Source: Spirogloea muscicola
Taxonomy: Eukaryota; Streptophyta; Zygnematophyceae; Spirogloeales; Spirogloeaceae
DNA: 44,270 nt
Assembly: GCA_009602725.1 (NCBI GenBank)
Contig: WELB01000120.1
Span: 326,576-370,845, forward strand
Direction of reading: 5' to 3'
The notes under the pieces are model-generated. The model worked only from the letters and a program-made list of their open reading frames with translations, was not told where the DNA came from and ran no database searches. Numbering within the stretch: position 1 is the stretch's first letter; each line of letters starts with the position of its first letter. Positions 20,770 to 33,049 of the stretch are shown one piece after another. The translations under genes and the position numbers were made by a program.

Positions 20770-23700
20770 TCACTCATCGCTCTCTGAGTCCGGCTGTGGT
20801 ACAAATCGTCGATGATGAGTCCGAGGTGGTAGGGCAACTTCTTGTAGGACGTTCGTTTGATAAGGTTTCCCACTCATTGCCATCAACATGCTTGCTACAC
20901 AGGACCACAAGGAGAAGTATATGATGTTCTACGAAGTACATAGCCCTCCAACAGACTTTTTCTAATTAAATGGTCATGCCCAAGTAAACAACGCATTCAA
21001 TTGCCATGACTATATGCAAAAGCTTATACCCAATTTATGCAGGTAGCATAAGTAGCTCACCAGTACTCTCAAGCGCTTCCTGAGGTGGCTCCAGCTGCTG
21101 TTGTATGTCTTCATCATATGAATGCTCGCTGCTACCAGGAGCACTGCTGTCAGGCAAGGTTGCCTCATAGTTTGCATACCAAAAATCCTGGGCATGCTTG
21201 TTTTGGGTGGAGTTCAACTGTTGCTCGTGAGATTCAGCGACATCCAACCAATCGTTTGGTGGTGTGACGTGATTGTCTGTGGTCGTCCCATGAGCAGCAT
21301 GTGTAGCTTCATAAGAATCTCTTTGGTCCCAATTCGAAGATGATTCTTGCTCCCTGTCCGCATGCTCCTTCCTCCTTGCTTGATCCGAAGCTAGCACATC
21401 CATGGCTTCTTCATCGCTATCACTCAGCAAGATGAGGGAGCTGTCTGCACCGGTGCCAATCGGTTCTGCATTGCCTCCATCGATTGTTGGTGGGTACCTC
21501 TCTACTTCATCCATCTCGTAAGGCGTCACCTCAACGGCGCTGTTCCCACGGCTAACATGGCTCCCATTCAAAGCACTCGTGATGGCAGCCCACGAACCAT
21601 CAGATGATCGTCGAAGTCCCAAACGAAGGGGTTGTTGCAGCTCCTGTTGCTCAACCTTCACATTTGCGCCTGAGACTCTGTGAGAGGCACCATAGCCATT
21701 TTCAAGAGGTTGTTGTTGTGACAAGGTGTCGTGGTCAATGCCTCCGTCCAAAGAGCGCCACTTTTCTTGTGATCCTGAGGGTCCTTCTATAAGCGGTCTC
21801 CATGACCCATCAGCTTTCATCTCTATATCTGTGACCTCCTCAGGGTAATGCTTCATCTGCAGGCCCAGTGTGATACTCTTAGAGATGTGATCTGAATCAG
21901 TGTAGTAGGAACCAGGTACAAGAGCTTCCACCGCAGCTTCACAAACGTCAGAAGGCAGGACATACGAGAGTTGTGATGCGATTGAAGCAGGGATCGATGA
22001 TGAGGTGCTGCAAGCTGTAGTTGTGCAAGCAGATAGGACACTGCCACTGCACAGGGAAGCATACGTTGATCATAAGTGCAATGCATAAGAGGAGACATGG
22101 CAAGTGGAATAGTAAGGTCATGGCAAGTGGAATAGTAAGGTCATAACTTTGTGTAATAGTGTAGTCAACAACACAATATATTGCGTAAAAGTGTAGTCAA
22201 CAACACAATATATAATAATTCGAGAAGCACAAGCAGAATAAGGCATGAGGAGACTTGAAGACCTTGCGAGCCCTTTGGTTTATTGAAACAAGCGTGTGCA
22301 AGTCAAAGCAACCCAAGTGTAGACAAGGTCGAAAACGGGCAGCAACTTTGATTCGCGATCCACTCATCTGTCCCCCAAAGAGATGAACAAGCAAGGCTTC
22401 ATTAGAAGCGACCAAAACTGTGAATGAAGAAAAATTGGTCACAGCACCAGCAAAAGAGTATGATGCCTGCCTTCTGATTATTTAACATGTACGCAACCAA
22501 CCGAAGCACATGCCTCCTGAATGACTGTACCGGGCAGCGGAGTGAGACCACAACTTTGTCAGTCACAACTTCTACATCACTGTCGCTGCCGTCTCCATTG
22601 CCATTCTCGCTTGGTCCCATCCCAAGACACCGGCGTATTCGAGCAAGTGCAGAAAGAAGATGTTCTCCATCTTCCTCCCTGGGTATCTGATCAAGGACCT
22701 GGAAGCATGAAGATGCACCAGCATTCAGCATAAAGATGCACCAGCGTTCAATGATGCCTATCAAGCACGAATATTACACAAGCAACACAAGAGTAGCTTA
22801 AGGGTGACCTGCTCGAATGACAGCCGTCGGATGATCCGCACGCCAATGCAGAAGGGCCTTGCATCATAGGCAGACATAGACAAGCGGTTGGTCCCCTCGC
22901 GAGTAACCGCTGTGACCTGTTCCAAAAACATGTCCAGCATTGGTCAGCTTAGCTCAGGGCAACAAAGTCCTTGCACCATGTGAGCATTCAGTACCACCAT
23001 GTTGGCTACGATAAAACAACTCCAGCAGCGACTGCACTTACCGAGGGTCCTTCGTCTCTTCCATTGATGCCTAAGAGTTGCTGGCCAGGTCGGCTGGTAA
23101 CACGAACTGGCATGCCTGTCATTCATGCCAAGCAAGAGCTTGCAGTATCCCCTATACGAAGCTTATGACATTGACAACAACATAGCATCAAGTAGCACCA
23201 GACTGCAATGCTTATGTAGTGCTCTGCCACCAGAAAAATTCAAAGGCTATGTCGTATGCATGCTGTATGCAAGTACTTGCAAGAGGGTCAATCACAACAA
23301 CAAATACACACCGTTCAATTGGAGGTCAGCATATGCAGGCCAGTGCATCCGCAAGGGGACAGGGTCGTTGAGTAGAGCACACCAGACCTGCTTTCCAATA
23401 CCTTTGTCAGCAAAGCCTTCAGGTTGACTACCACAGCTCAAGGGCATGAAGAGTATCGCAGCACACCTGAAGATCCCAAGAAGCATGATGCAGCTGGTCT
23501 CGTTGAGCTCTAGAGAGCACAAAGCCGCGCTCCACACTTTGAAGGGGTGTGCTCCTGTTTTCAGTGGGGAAACCAGCAACCAGATTGCAGACACCAGCTT
23601 TCTTTATTGGTTAGCTGCTGGTAGTGGTAGAGCTCAGCAGCCGTAGCCAATGCATGAAGCACTGCGACGGACATCTGAGAAGGTGTTTCTGCTGCTTGCT

Positions 23701-25474
23701 TGACCAGTGAGGTTCAGATGATCCATCTAATTTATCAACTTACCCATCAGCTTTGGCGGGCATGATGCGGAGCTTGAGGGGTTGCAGAGGGTTGGCCTCA
23801 GTGACAGAGAACCTGAAAGAAAGACAAGTCACAACCGAGTTTGCATCATACGCAGTGACTATATATGGAAAGGCCGTAACGTCAAGAAGTGCAGCCGACT
23901 GAGCTGAATGGATCAAAGTGCTCACGGATCCCCCTGACTTATTCGGCAGAGCTCGCAGAAGAAGGTAGAGGGCAAGTCCAGGTGAGCTTCCTCTGCGGGC
24001 TTCAAGGGGGCCAGCACACAGCTGACATGTTGCCAGACTCCACACTCGCCATCACACTGGACTTCCGCGTAGTTTGCAATGCAAGCACGAAGATACCGTG
24101 TCAACTCAGGAACCGATCATGAGCTGTTCACCGCTTGTGAGAGAACTACATGCTCTATCCAGCTTGCGACTTCTGCGAGGCACGGAAGGGTGCAGCCAGG
24201 CGCTGCTGCTGCAAAAGTCTGGATAAAAAGCTGCACTGCTGGCAACTTGGGCGGACGTATACTGGTATCTGCTGCACCGTGCAGGCCATCCATGGGCTTG
24301 GGAGATGCACTGTTGCTACAAGGGCTTCAGGACTTAACCTGAATCATCATCCCTATGTCAGCAGAGTTGCCACAAGGGCAGCGTATGACCCCGTCGCCTG
24401 TGGTTCTGTCCTTGGCCAACCTCCCAGGGCGACCTGCAGTCTCTTCCGCGCCACCCATTTCCGACCTGCCCTTCCCAACAGGCTTGGGCTTGGTGCCAGC
24501 CTGCATGTTCCTGTGCGGACCACCGTGCATGCAGACTATTGGCTGTGACTACCCAACAAGCGAGCTGCATGATCACAGCTTCAGGGTGTATGCAAGGTGA
24601 CTGGCCCCTCAGAGCACGTTCCTTAGCTCCAGCTTCAGAGCCCCTTCAAGCTTGTACTCAGGCACGCCCCGCAAGGCATACAGGAAGGGCAGGACAGAGG
24701 ACGGGGAAGCGGCAAGAGAAGGAGAACGAGCTGTCAAAATTGCTGCAAGAACCTCTGTCTTGCGGGCAGAGCCGGACCTGAAAACAGTGTGGACGACATC
24801 TGCGGCTTCCTCTCTGTTGTGGTACTCGCCACGCACTCGCTTGGTCGTCTTCGGGGCTGCCATCCCGTCCCATAAGCGCAGCGAACAGGCACGGCGAGCG
24901 CCAGTCAGTCAGCCACGCGCTCACGAGCGGGAAATACACACCGCGTGCCCCCGGCAGGCTGAGCGAGGCAAAGCCAACGTGGCCACAAGGCGCCGATGCT
25001 GGATAGCAATCCGAAGCAAAGTGAGTGTTTCACCCTGTAAAGATGTTGGGAAAGGCACTGAAGTAGGCCTGCGTAGGTCGGCGAAGTAGGCCTGCAGGCG
25101 CTCCAGCAGTTGCTGGACGCGGAGGCGGCGAGACGGGCAGGAGACGGGCGTCAGACGAGCAGCCGCGGAGACGGCAGGCGGCCCGAGGGGTGCTATAGCG
25201 GCGGAGCGGGCTTGGGAGACGGCATGCCAGACGAGGCTTATCGTCTGGAGCAGGCGGCGCGTGCCTGCTTGTTGCCGTGGCGGGGCAGGCCGAGGTGCGC
25301 CAGCGCCTCCTTGAGCTCCTTGATCCGGAAGACGCGGATTTCGCGCTGCGCAGGCGGCGTGGCGCAATTGGCGCGCTTCAGTGGGAAGGAGACGAAGGGC
25401 AGGCCGGCGCGAGCACGTCGCAGGGCGATGGATGGAGCGTGGGAGAGGCTCAGCACCGAGACGGAGTCATCCAT
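20770..25474 (-). CDS. SIZ1: SIZ1-type SUMO E3 ligase (SAP, PHD, PINIT, SP-RING)
   Basis: The gene transfers SUMO from the E2 to nuclear substrates. Start is probably ATG at 25474 (ccATGGa context). The SAP domain [19 protein letters not shown] ends at 25265 and continues at 25112 with [10 protein letters not shown], across an apparent GC-AG intron. Further exons on the minus strand: one near 24860-24777 (uncertain), 24433-24339 ([16 protein letters not shown]) and 24056-23926 ([14 protein letters not shown]), together the PHD finger; 23812-23744 ([17 protein letters not shown]) and 23387-23312 ([20 protein letters not shown]), PINIT; 23115-23042, 22916-22809, 22698-22531, 22367-22263 and 22046-21966, carrying the SP-RING with [15 protein letters not shown] and [11 protein letters not shown]; 21856-21061 with [16 protein letters not shown] and the SUMO-interacting motif [11 protein letters not shown]; and 20894-20770, ending QPDSESDE. 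Listed exons from PINIT onward agree in phase. One PINIT exon between 23744 and 23387 is unresolved. Confidence 0.93.
22096..22212. repeat. Two short tandem duplications inside a SIZ1 intron
   Basis: catggcaagtggaatagtaa recurs with a 23-base period (22096-22141), and gtgtagtcaacaacacaata recurs with a 32-base period (about 22158-22212). Both lie in the intron between the exons ending at 22263 and starting at 22046. Confidence 0.8.
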
Positions 25475-25543
25475 GGAGGGCCGCGCGCGGGGGCGGGGGC
25501 TCAGGGTGAGGCGGCGGCGGCGGCCGCGGGCGGCGGCGCGGCG

Positions 25544-25544
25544 N
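25544..25544. other. Unresolved base (N) in a CGG-rich tract upstream of SIZ1
   Basis: A single N inside a run of cgg/gcg repeats about 70 bases upstream of the proposed SIZ1 start. The true local length may differ. Confidence 0.7.
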
Positions 25545-25559
25545 GCGCGGCGGCGCGGC

Positions 25560-26487
25560 ATGGGGGAAGCTCGCGGCCCCGCAGGCGGGCCGGGTGGTGG
25601 GGAAAGGGCGCTTTCCCCAATCGTGGCGGTGGCTCCGAAAGGACCTCTTCCAACGGGGACCGGCGACGGCCGGAAAGGCCACGGAGGCCCACGGAGAGGG
25701 TCGTCGTTTGACGGCGGCGGCTGCCCCGCGGCGATGCGAAGCGAGCGTGGCGCGAACGAGCCTCGCCCATTGGCGCCGCCGCTTCCTCTTCGCTCGCCGC
25801 GTCGCCCTCCGGCCCGCCCCGTCTCCCCGAACCCTTCGTGGCTTCCCATCACTGACTCGGGGGCATTACTGAGAGCGACCTGATTGCGTAGCCTGTGGCT
25901 CCGCTACTGTGGTCACGGACAACCTCCGTATGCACCTGGCTAGCTTTCAAAGCCGCTCGCTCTGATATCAGCAGCAGACATCTTCCCTTCCTTTGCTCGG
26001 GAGGGCCCATTCGAGGAGGCCAGAGGCCCATTGACTGCGTGCTTTGCCAGTGTGTGCAAATGCCGTCGTGCTTGGCATACCTGTGGCCCCCCATCACTCG
26101 ACATAATGGCAAGCGCGCATCCTGCCGAGGCCCCCCATCACCACTCAACGCAACGCCTTCCCGCTTGTCAAGTGGGCGTCCTGCCCCTCGGCCGGGCCCA
26201 GCAGCAGTGACGGCCGAGCGAGGAGGTGGGCTCCCACACAAGGCAAGAATCGAGGACACGTCCAGCCAGAGCAGAAGCGAGGCCACCCATCACCAGCCGG
26301 CTCTTGCTCGCTGCGGAGCCCTCGTCCAGCAGCTCGTGGGTGCTGTCGCCGCCAGCTCCGCACCCAAATCGCCGCCAGCTCTGCGCGCGACGGCAGCTGC
26401 CGCCGGCCGCTGCCCTCCCTTGCCGCTGCTGCCTGCATAGTCCGGCTTGCCCGGGTGCGCGCCACGCAACTGCTGCTGCCACTTTGC
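25560..26487. other. Intergenic between CDC27 and SIZ1, no gene recognised
   Basis: It lies downstream of the CDC27 stop and upstream of SIZ1 on the same strand, and probably holds the SIZ1 promoter and 5' UTR. It contains a ggccccccatcactcgaca stretch resembling retroelement tail sequence at 16768-16800. Confidence 0.4.
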
Positions 26488-29400
26488 TCAGAGGCTGTCG
26501 CCATCGTCCTCGTCGTCTGGCAGGTGCAGCTTCTCAATGGCTGCCTGCCACACCCCACCCGCGCACGCCCAGAGCTTATCCCTTGGTCGCATCTTTATGA
26601 GAGCTTTACAGGGACCACGGCCTACTCAGCCTGCTCCTACACAGGCCACAGGCTGGCATGCAAACCTCTGCATGCACAAGAATCGGCAGCTCACCTTGAT
26701 CAAAGTGACGTCCCCAGAGGGCGGCTTCAAGTCCAGGGCCGTACTGAGGTGCAAAATGGCCTGATCGGGCAGGTCCAGGCGCTTGTAAATCTGGTGCACG
26801 ACAGGTGAAGACATGAGTCATGCATAATAGTGCTTTGCAAACTTAGGGTCCAACAGAACAACAGCTTGGCAGACAGACTGCTCAAGCTTGCCTTTCCAAG
26901 GTTGAAGTATATTGTAGGCTCGCAAGGCGCAAGTTGCTTGAGCTCATGCAGCAGGTCCAGGGCTTCTTGAAGGTGGCCGTCGTTCATTAGCACCGTGGCC
27001 TGTTGGAAGATGGGTAGCGGGTTCCGCCTGTCCAGTGCTATGGCTCTGTCCAGCATCGCCAGAGCTTCGTCGCTCCTCTGCAGAGTCAGCTAGCGATCGC
27101 ACTTCAAGACTTTCTCTTCAAATAGTTAGAAGTGTTGAAGAGGATGTTGATGAAGCGTTCACGTCAAAGCTTCAGCTGCCCAGATACAGGCGAAACGGTA
27201 ACTTAAGGATAACCACATAAAGCTCACATGTAGAGCATGGAGAGCCATCCCCAGACAGGACTGGAGGACAGAAGAGGAGGGGTGGATGAGAAGTGCCCGT
27301 CGGAGGTGATACTCAGCAACTTCGTGCTTCTCCTGCCGCATGTAAATGGTCCCCAGCCCATACCTGTCACAAAGGCCAAATGCACAGCTCACTCCCTCAG
27401 AAGGTGCTGCTCCAGTCGCAGTCATCCAGGCTGTTGGCACAGGTAGCATGCCAGACCATTGCCTGAGAAAACGAGATAAGCATCATCTGCTTGGCAGCTG
27501 CTACTCGAATGATGAACACCAGCACAAGTTCCTCAAGTTGCACTGCTTTCCACCTTGACTACATACTTGGGTCATTCAGGAGTCGACTGATAAGCCATTC
27601 CATAGAAAGCAGTTGCATGCAGCAGATACCCCACATAGACAGGTCCAGGAATCAAGACTGAAGACCAGGAGAGCAAGTCGAGATGGCGAAGTAAAACACA
27701 TAGCGTCTCTATGCACATACTAATGGATATGTTTCGATGCTGCACATGACATACCAGGCATTGTAGTGCCGACTGTCCAGTCGAATAGCTTGCCTGTAAG
27801 AGGACATTCCTTCCTCAAAGTCCTCCAACGCCACATGCCTTTGCCAAGGTCACACAAGTACCAACATCATTCAGCAATCTGAAAAAGATATGATGCTCAA
27901 CGTTGAAGCAAGCAAGCAGTGCTGTCAATGTGACTCACTCGTGGCCGGCAAGGGTGTGCGCATAGGTGAAGATGGGGTCCAGCTGTAGAGCTCGTTGAAA
28001 GTACTTCAGTGCAGTCTCATGTTCCTTCTGCAAGCTCATGCAGTTCCCGAGCACACACCTGGTGTAGCTTCAAGGAGTCAATGACTGCCTTTTTTCCTGA
28101 TTCGGAATTAGCCAGTTGCAAAAGCTAAGAAGTCTGCCTGCTCAAGCTAGACTGAAATATGCTTACCAAGTCTGAGGCGATAGTCGATCAAGAGTAACAG
28201 CCTCTTGTGCCAGACAGCTAAGCTCAACCTCTTTCTTCATGTGCTGCACTTGCAAGGGCACAAACATACATTGGTCAATGAATCAGGACAACATCCAGTA
28301 TACTTGGGAGCGGGTCGAAGATGCTAAAGTTGATAAACAAGTAAACCATTTGCTGGTGAAAGGAGAGAATACAACTCCGAGCGAAGCGTTTGCAGAACAT
28401 ACATAGAGCACTGTGGAGAAGATGTCAAGGCCTTCCACTTGGTGGGGGCACACAGTGCGGGACCAGGCAAAAGCACGCTCCGCTTCGGCGTACTCAGCTG
28501 CTTCGTAGTATGCTCGACCGACCTGCTCAGGACAAGAAACGGATGCACTAAAATCAGCCGCAATTGCACCTTGCAGTGTGCCTATGAGTGGTCAATAGCG
28601 TGTAGGTGGGCTTAATCACAGTCTCACACCTGGCTCAAGACCCAGCCAGTGGCATATTGTTCAGCTGGTAATTGAGAGAAGGCATCTAAGGCTTCCTGCA
28701 GCCACAGATGTAGATGAGAGACTTTGTCAGCTCCTGCCTGATTGCGTGACAGTCACGCAGGAGAATTCGCAACTCAACAATCTCCTGTAGGCGCAAAGAG
28801 GTTAGTGCAGAAGCTCTATTGACTATTCAAGCCCCTCGGCCAGCATGCTAAGAAAAATGGGTCATCTCCACATCAGCATCACCCATAACTTTACCTGGCA
28901 GCGAAACATGCAGATAGAGCGGAAGGCCGATACCAAATTGCGCACCAGCTCCAGCAATTTCATCCTGCCTTCCAAGTTTCTCATATCAGAGCTCCTGTTT
29001 CTTGCTTGCGACGTCAAGCCTTCCTCCTCGTCATCCTCCACGGCTTCCTCATCCTCCTCCCTCTCATGGCCTTCTGCCTCTGGCAGACGAGCCACACTGC
29101 CTCTCTCGGCATCTTCCATTGCCAATCTTGCTACTGCTCCATTGCTAACAATGGCAGTTCGTACTCTAGGGCTCGGCATTGTCGGGCTGCTGCTGTTGTC
29201 ATTTTCTCCACCTGACACTACTTCGCCAAAACCTCGATCTCTACCAGATCTTTCTGCGAGCAAAAAGAGCCTTTTAATACCACTGTGCTGGCAATGGCAA
29301 AGACGACCCTAGCATGACAACTGTCCACCTTGCAGCAACCGTCAGCAATGATGGAGCCACTGCAATATTGCCATATTGCAATATGGCAAATATTGCAATA

Positions 29401-31687
29401 TTTGCCATATTGCAGACGTCTTGGTGATTTGCAAGGACTGCCAATCAATAACACCACCTTTGCGTTTAAGCTGTACAGATAAAAGCAACTCAACAACCGG
29501 CCAGAGTGAAGAAACCCACCGCGGCGAGAGGATCCTTGGCGACTCATAGGCATGACCCTGCTGGCACTGCCGCCATTAAAGCTGTTCCCATTGCCTTCCG
29601 CCAATCGTGAGCTGCGCCGTGTGCCCCCTGAGGATGCTCCTGAGAGGCTGCCCTCTGCGAAGAGCCTCCCTGACACCTGCAGATAGTGCTTCTCAGCCAA
29701 GTGAAGCAAAAGGCACCATCCTCCCTGACCTGACCTCTCTGACAAGAGGGGGTGAAGTCAGAGCCAGCAGAGTAGCCTTTGCTCGTAGACATGGCTGACC
29801 AAGGGTGTCAGGCACTCATTGCTTGCATCTGATGCTGGCAAAGAGGTGAGAAGACTCCTGACACCACTCATAGCTTGCATCTGATGCTGGCAAAGAGGTG
29901 AGAAGACCCAATACCTTCCGTAGCTTGCCTTCATCAATGAACTTGCTGCGAACGTCGGCCGCACTGAGGACAGGCCTATCGCCAACATATGCTGCCCTGG
30001 TCCTTCCAGTAGCTGCTTGCTGAGCTCGAGCTCCAGGCAAAAGTCGAGGAGCACCACCTGAATTTTCCTGTTCAACCATCAGCTAGACAACCTCATCAGA
30101 CCAAGGTCTCACTTTCTCCAGATCATATCACAACCTCAGCCAGAATCCAATCACTGTGCTCCCAGACACTGCCGATTCAGCGAGCTGAGCGTCAGCTATC
30201 ACTTTTTGAAGTCGCAACACAGTAGAGCTGCAAGTCAAAGTCGAGCGCACAAAGGGCTGCATGCAACGATTACTGACTGGTGGAGACATGGGCGACGGCG
30301 TGGTAAATGTGCCCTGTTGTGCAGAAGAAGGAGACGGAATGTGCATGTGGGCTTGCGGAGTGTCCACAAGGCCGACACTCTCAAGACGCTCCTCCCTTTT
30401 GTGGGTCACGGTTTCGCTGTGTAAGGCAGCCTCAGTCTCGTCCTGAGCTGCCACCACTGCATCTTCTGCACCTGCCTTGCCATGCCACCCAAGCTGCTAC
30501 AGTTCATGACAAAGCTCTTCCTTCACAGAGGCCCAGCAGAAGCCTATCTCAGCGTTGGAGCTGACCAACTCACCTAGCAGACAGAGGTCGTGATACGCAG
30601 ACCAAAGAAATGGATCCTTGGCAAGTGCCGAACGGTAGTGCAGAACTGCAGCCTGCCGCCTGTCGGTCTGCCTGACCACAGACACCTCCTTGGCGAACCC
30701 ATCAGTACCACTGCAGCAACTTGTAAGCAAGTCAGGTCCTCCTTCCAACCATTTGACTGCCTCAGCTGGAGCGTTAAGGTGAGGCATGGCAAGCCTGACC
30801 TGCAAATGAGGCCGAGCAAGTAGTAGCCTGCCGCCCCATTTGGGACCTGTGACCATCAAATGACAACTAAAATCAGCACAAGACTTGAGGGTTTCTGACA
30901 CGGCTGGCTGGCGTGGTCTGGCTGCTTCTGGGGGTTTGGGAGTGTAGACTTGCTGGTAGTGCGTTCCTGACATCTGCAGCCAACTGCCAGCACCCTTGCT
31001 CTGGTGCATGCCTCTCTGCATGATACCATGTCGAAGCCCATCGCGACTGACAGCAGGAATGGCCTGTAGGGCTTCGTCAGTCAGCTGCCGGAGCCCCAGC
31101 TCTCGCTCGCCACAGCACCCACTCACATTTTCGGCGGTCGGAGCTGCGGACGAGGAGGAGGAGAGCAGTGCTGCCTCAGCCTCCGGGAGCTTGTTGAGGG
31201 CGTGGCAAGCGAAGGCCAGAAGGTAGCGGCACCTGGGAGACTTGGCACCGGCACCTGTCGCGCACCGTCAGAGGCAGGCAAGGTAAGATCCATTAGCAGG
31301 GCTGGAGCGGCCAGGTGGCTGTCGTGGTTGAGAGTGGCACGTTCGAGACGGGCTGGTGCAGGCAACGCAGGTGGTGGATCTTGGCAGGCGGCAGACGGGA
31401 CCTGTCAGGGTGCAGTAGGCGCGGTGGGGCTGCTGGTTGCGGAGGTAGCACGTCGCCAGCAGGTGCAGGTTGGCCTACAGCCAGCGGCGCCGAGAGCACG
31501 CAGGGAGGCCGTCGTGAGGGGGACCGCCGAAGGGGTCGAGGAGGGTTTTGGGCGCCGGAAGCGGCCGAGGGCTTAGGCGGACCTCGGTGGGGGAGGCGGC
31601 GGCGAGGCGCTCGGCGAGGAAGATGGCGTTGGCGTAGAGGCAGAAGCGCAGCGAGCGGCGGACGCAGGACGCCAGCTGCGCTTCCAT
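26488..31687 (-). CDS. CDC27: Anaphase-promoting complex subunit 3 (CDC27/APC3), TPR protein
   Basis: Core scaffold subunit of the APC/C ubiquitin ligase; in known complexes it binds coactivators through its TPR superhelix. I resolve 18 exons with agreeing phases: 31687-31583, 31474-31402, 31254-31127, 30846-30800, 30671-30574, 30471-30274, 30057-29915, 29676-29520, 29253-28895, 28695-28630, 28522-28403, 28243-28167, 28058-27939, 27838-27755, 27363-27228, 27077-26892, 26790-26695, 26544-26488. Total 749 aa, close to plant homologues. Landmarks: MEAQLASCVRRSLRFCLYAN (N-terminal TPR), PNGAAGYYLLGLI, SKFIDEGKLRK (conserved linker motif), EALDAFSQLPAEQYATGWVL, LGNCMSLQKEHETALKYFQR, DSRHYNAWYGLGTIYMRQEK, HPSSSVL, LDLKPPSGDV and an acidic end LPDDEDDGDSL. 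Residues about 200-440 are low-complexity linker. The 26891-26791 intron begins GCAAGC. The reading frame is intact. Confidence 0.96.
29377..29414. repeat. Perfect 38-bp palindrome in a CDC27 intron
   Basis: The sequence centred between 29395 and 29396 equals its own reverse complement for 38 bases (left end tgcaatatggcaaatatt). A second, overlapping 16-base palindrome (ccatattgcaatatgg) lies at 29371-29386. No matching mobile-element termini are visible. Confidence 0.9.
29821..29909. repeat. Tandem duplication, period 52 bp, in a CDC27 intron
   Basis: The stretch gcttgcatctgatgctggca, continuing aaagaggtgagaagac, occurs at 29821 and again at 29873, identical over at least 36 bases. It lies just downstream (minus sense) of the exon ending at 29915. 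Confidence 0.85.
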
Positions 31688-32054
31688 AGGGGGCCGCGGC
31701 GCGGCGGGGCGCGGCGGGGGTGGTGGCCAGGCGGGGCGCCGCTAACAAGGTAACGCGGAAACGGATTCTGACTGTGACGGGCGGCCGTGGAAAGCTTGAA
31801 TGAGGTGGTGCGGCTCTGGCGTCCATTTCTTTGGGCTGGCCTCTCCCCAGCCATTGCCGTCAACTTGGAAGAGCTGTTTTACCACGAGCGCGCTCTGAAA
31901 CAGGCCACAGGCTTCTGTAGCCCGGCGCCCCGGCTCTACAAGTTAGCCTGTCGTTTTGAACGAGCTGATTGATCTGCATGTACAAGATTTGAGCATCGAC
32001 CCGCACTGCTGGTTACGCAGTGGGAAGTGCAGAGCTGGGAAAGCTGCAGCAACA

Positions 32055-32525
32055 CTCAGAAGAAAGGGCTCGCCCATTGAGGATAGGGGCTGGACAAGCC
32101 AGCCCAAAAAAGAATGAACAAAGAACGAGAAGGGGGCCAGAGGAAGCCAGAGGAAGCGCTAAGAAACCAAAGCACACAAAGAAAGAAAGCAGCTACAAAT
32201 TACTCAGTAACCCCTGCTAAACAGCCGCAAATCAGCGAGGCTAGGGTCCTGGAAGTGGGTCCCCTGGACAGAGCCAGAGGCAGCAGCGAGGGCTCTCCCG
32301 GCACGAAGGTGCAGCGCACGGGCCATGGACCTCTGCAGCGAGACGGCCAAGCGCATGCGATACACTTGCGCCAGCGACCCGGCTGCAGGAAAGTCTACCG
32401 GTTCACCATGGAAGCGACGGGCGATTGCGTGGCGGGCGAGCTGGTTAAGTAGCTCAAGCCACCGAGCGCCCAGTGCCCCATGGATGTCAATTGCCAACGG
32501 AAAGAACTCGTCTTCCGGCAACACT
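32055..32525 (-). pseudogene. 5'-truncated non-LTR retrotransposon with full 3' tail
   Basis: The minus strand keeps about 105 codons, from EFFPLAIDIHGALGARWLEL to SLADLRLFSRGY with TGA at 32206-32204, matching the C-terminus of the large element (FVPLAVDVHGAFGSKWLDLL ... LSRGY). It is followed by a roughly 150-base 3' UTR ending in the hairpin at 32105-32086 and the terminal cctcaatgggcgagcc. The same 3' UTR is nearly identical at 37465-37790. Confidence 0.78.
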
Positions 32526-32599
32526 CTGACTACCACCGTAGCGATCACCTCCTACCAGCCGCAATCGACACCTTTGGCTGCGTCGGTCCTCGTTTTATA

Positions 32600-32940
32600 C
32601 CCAACTTGAGAAATTTTGCAAGTCTACAATATGCACGACGTGAGGATATGCTTCCTGCCCAGATGCGCATGCCAGCAGTATTTGTCACTTTTGCTACGAC
32701 GTGTGTCAGCCTGTGTGCAGCGAGCTCAGGCTCATTCTTTGCACCTGAGAGCTGGTCGAAGCTTAGCTGGTGGCACAAGGGCTTGTCAACCAATATTCGG
32801 GCATTAGTTTGTGACGTCTATGTGCTGATTTGTGTCTACTGAGCAGGTCGCTTAGCAGCAGGTGATGTGCATCTGTCAATCTGCTTGCCTTTGTACTTGG
32901 CACTCAGGCCTTCCATCACTCAATAAACACTCCACTTTCA
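32600..32940 (+). pseudogene. Decayed non-LTR C-terminus and tail
   Basis: Plus-strand frames carry QRAQAHSLHLRAGRSLAGG and, after a frameshift, VCDVYVLICVY with TGA at 32840-32842, both related to the element's C-terminus. The tail continues ttgcctttgtacttggcact and tccatcactcaataaacac. It is most similar to the remnant at 2757-2990. Confidence 0.6.
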
Positions 32941-33049
32941 TATGGGCTCACTCGTGAGTTCACTCGTAGGCCCTCGGCCCCTTGGGGAGAGCCCTTCCTC
33001 TATCAATTCCGAACAGTCACTTGCATAGCTGTGTACTTTTGGCGCCTTT

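Noticed and set aside
22096-22212. Repeats that could suggest a CRISPR-like array
   Set aside because: Only two copies of each unit, in a eukaryotic intron; ordinary short tandem duplications.
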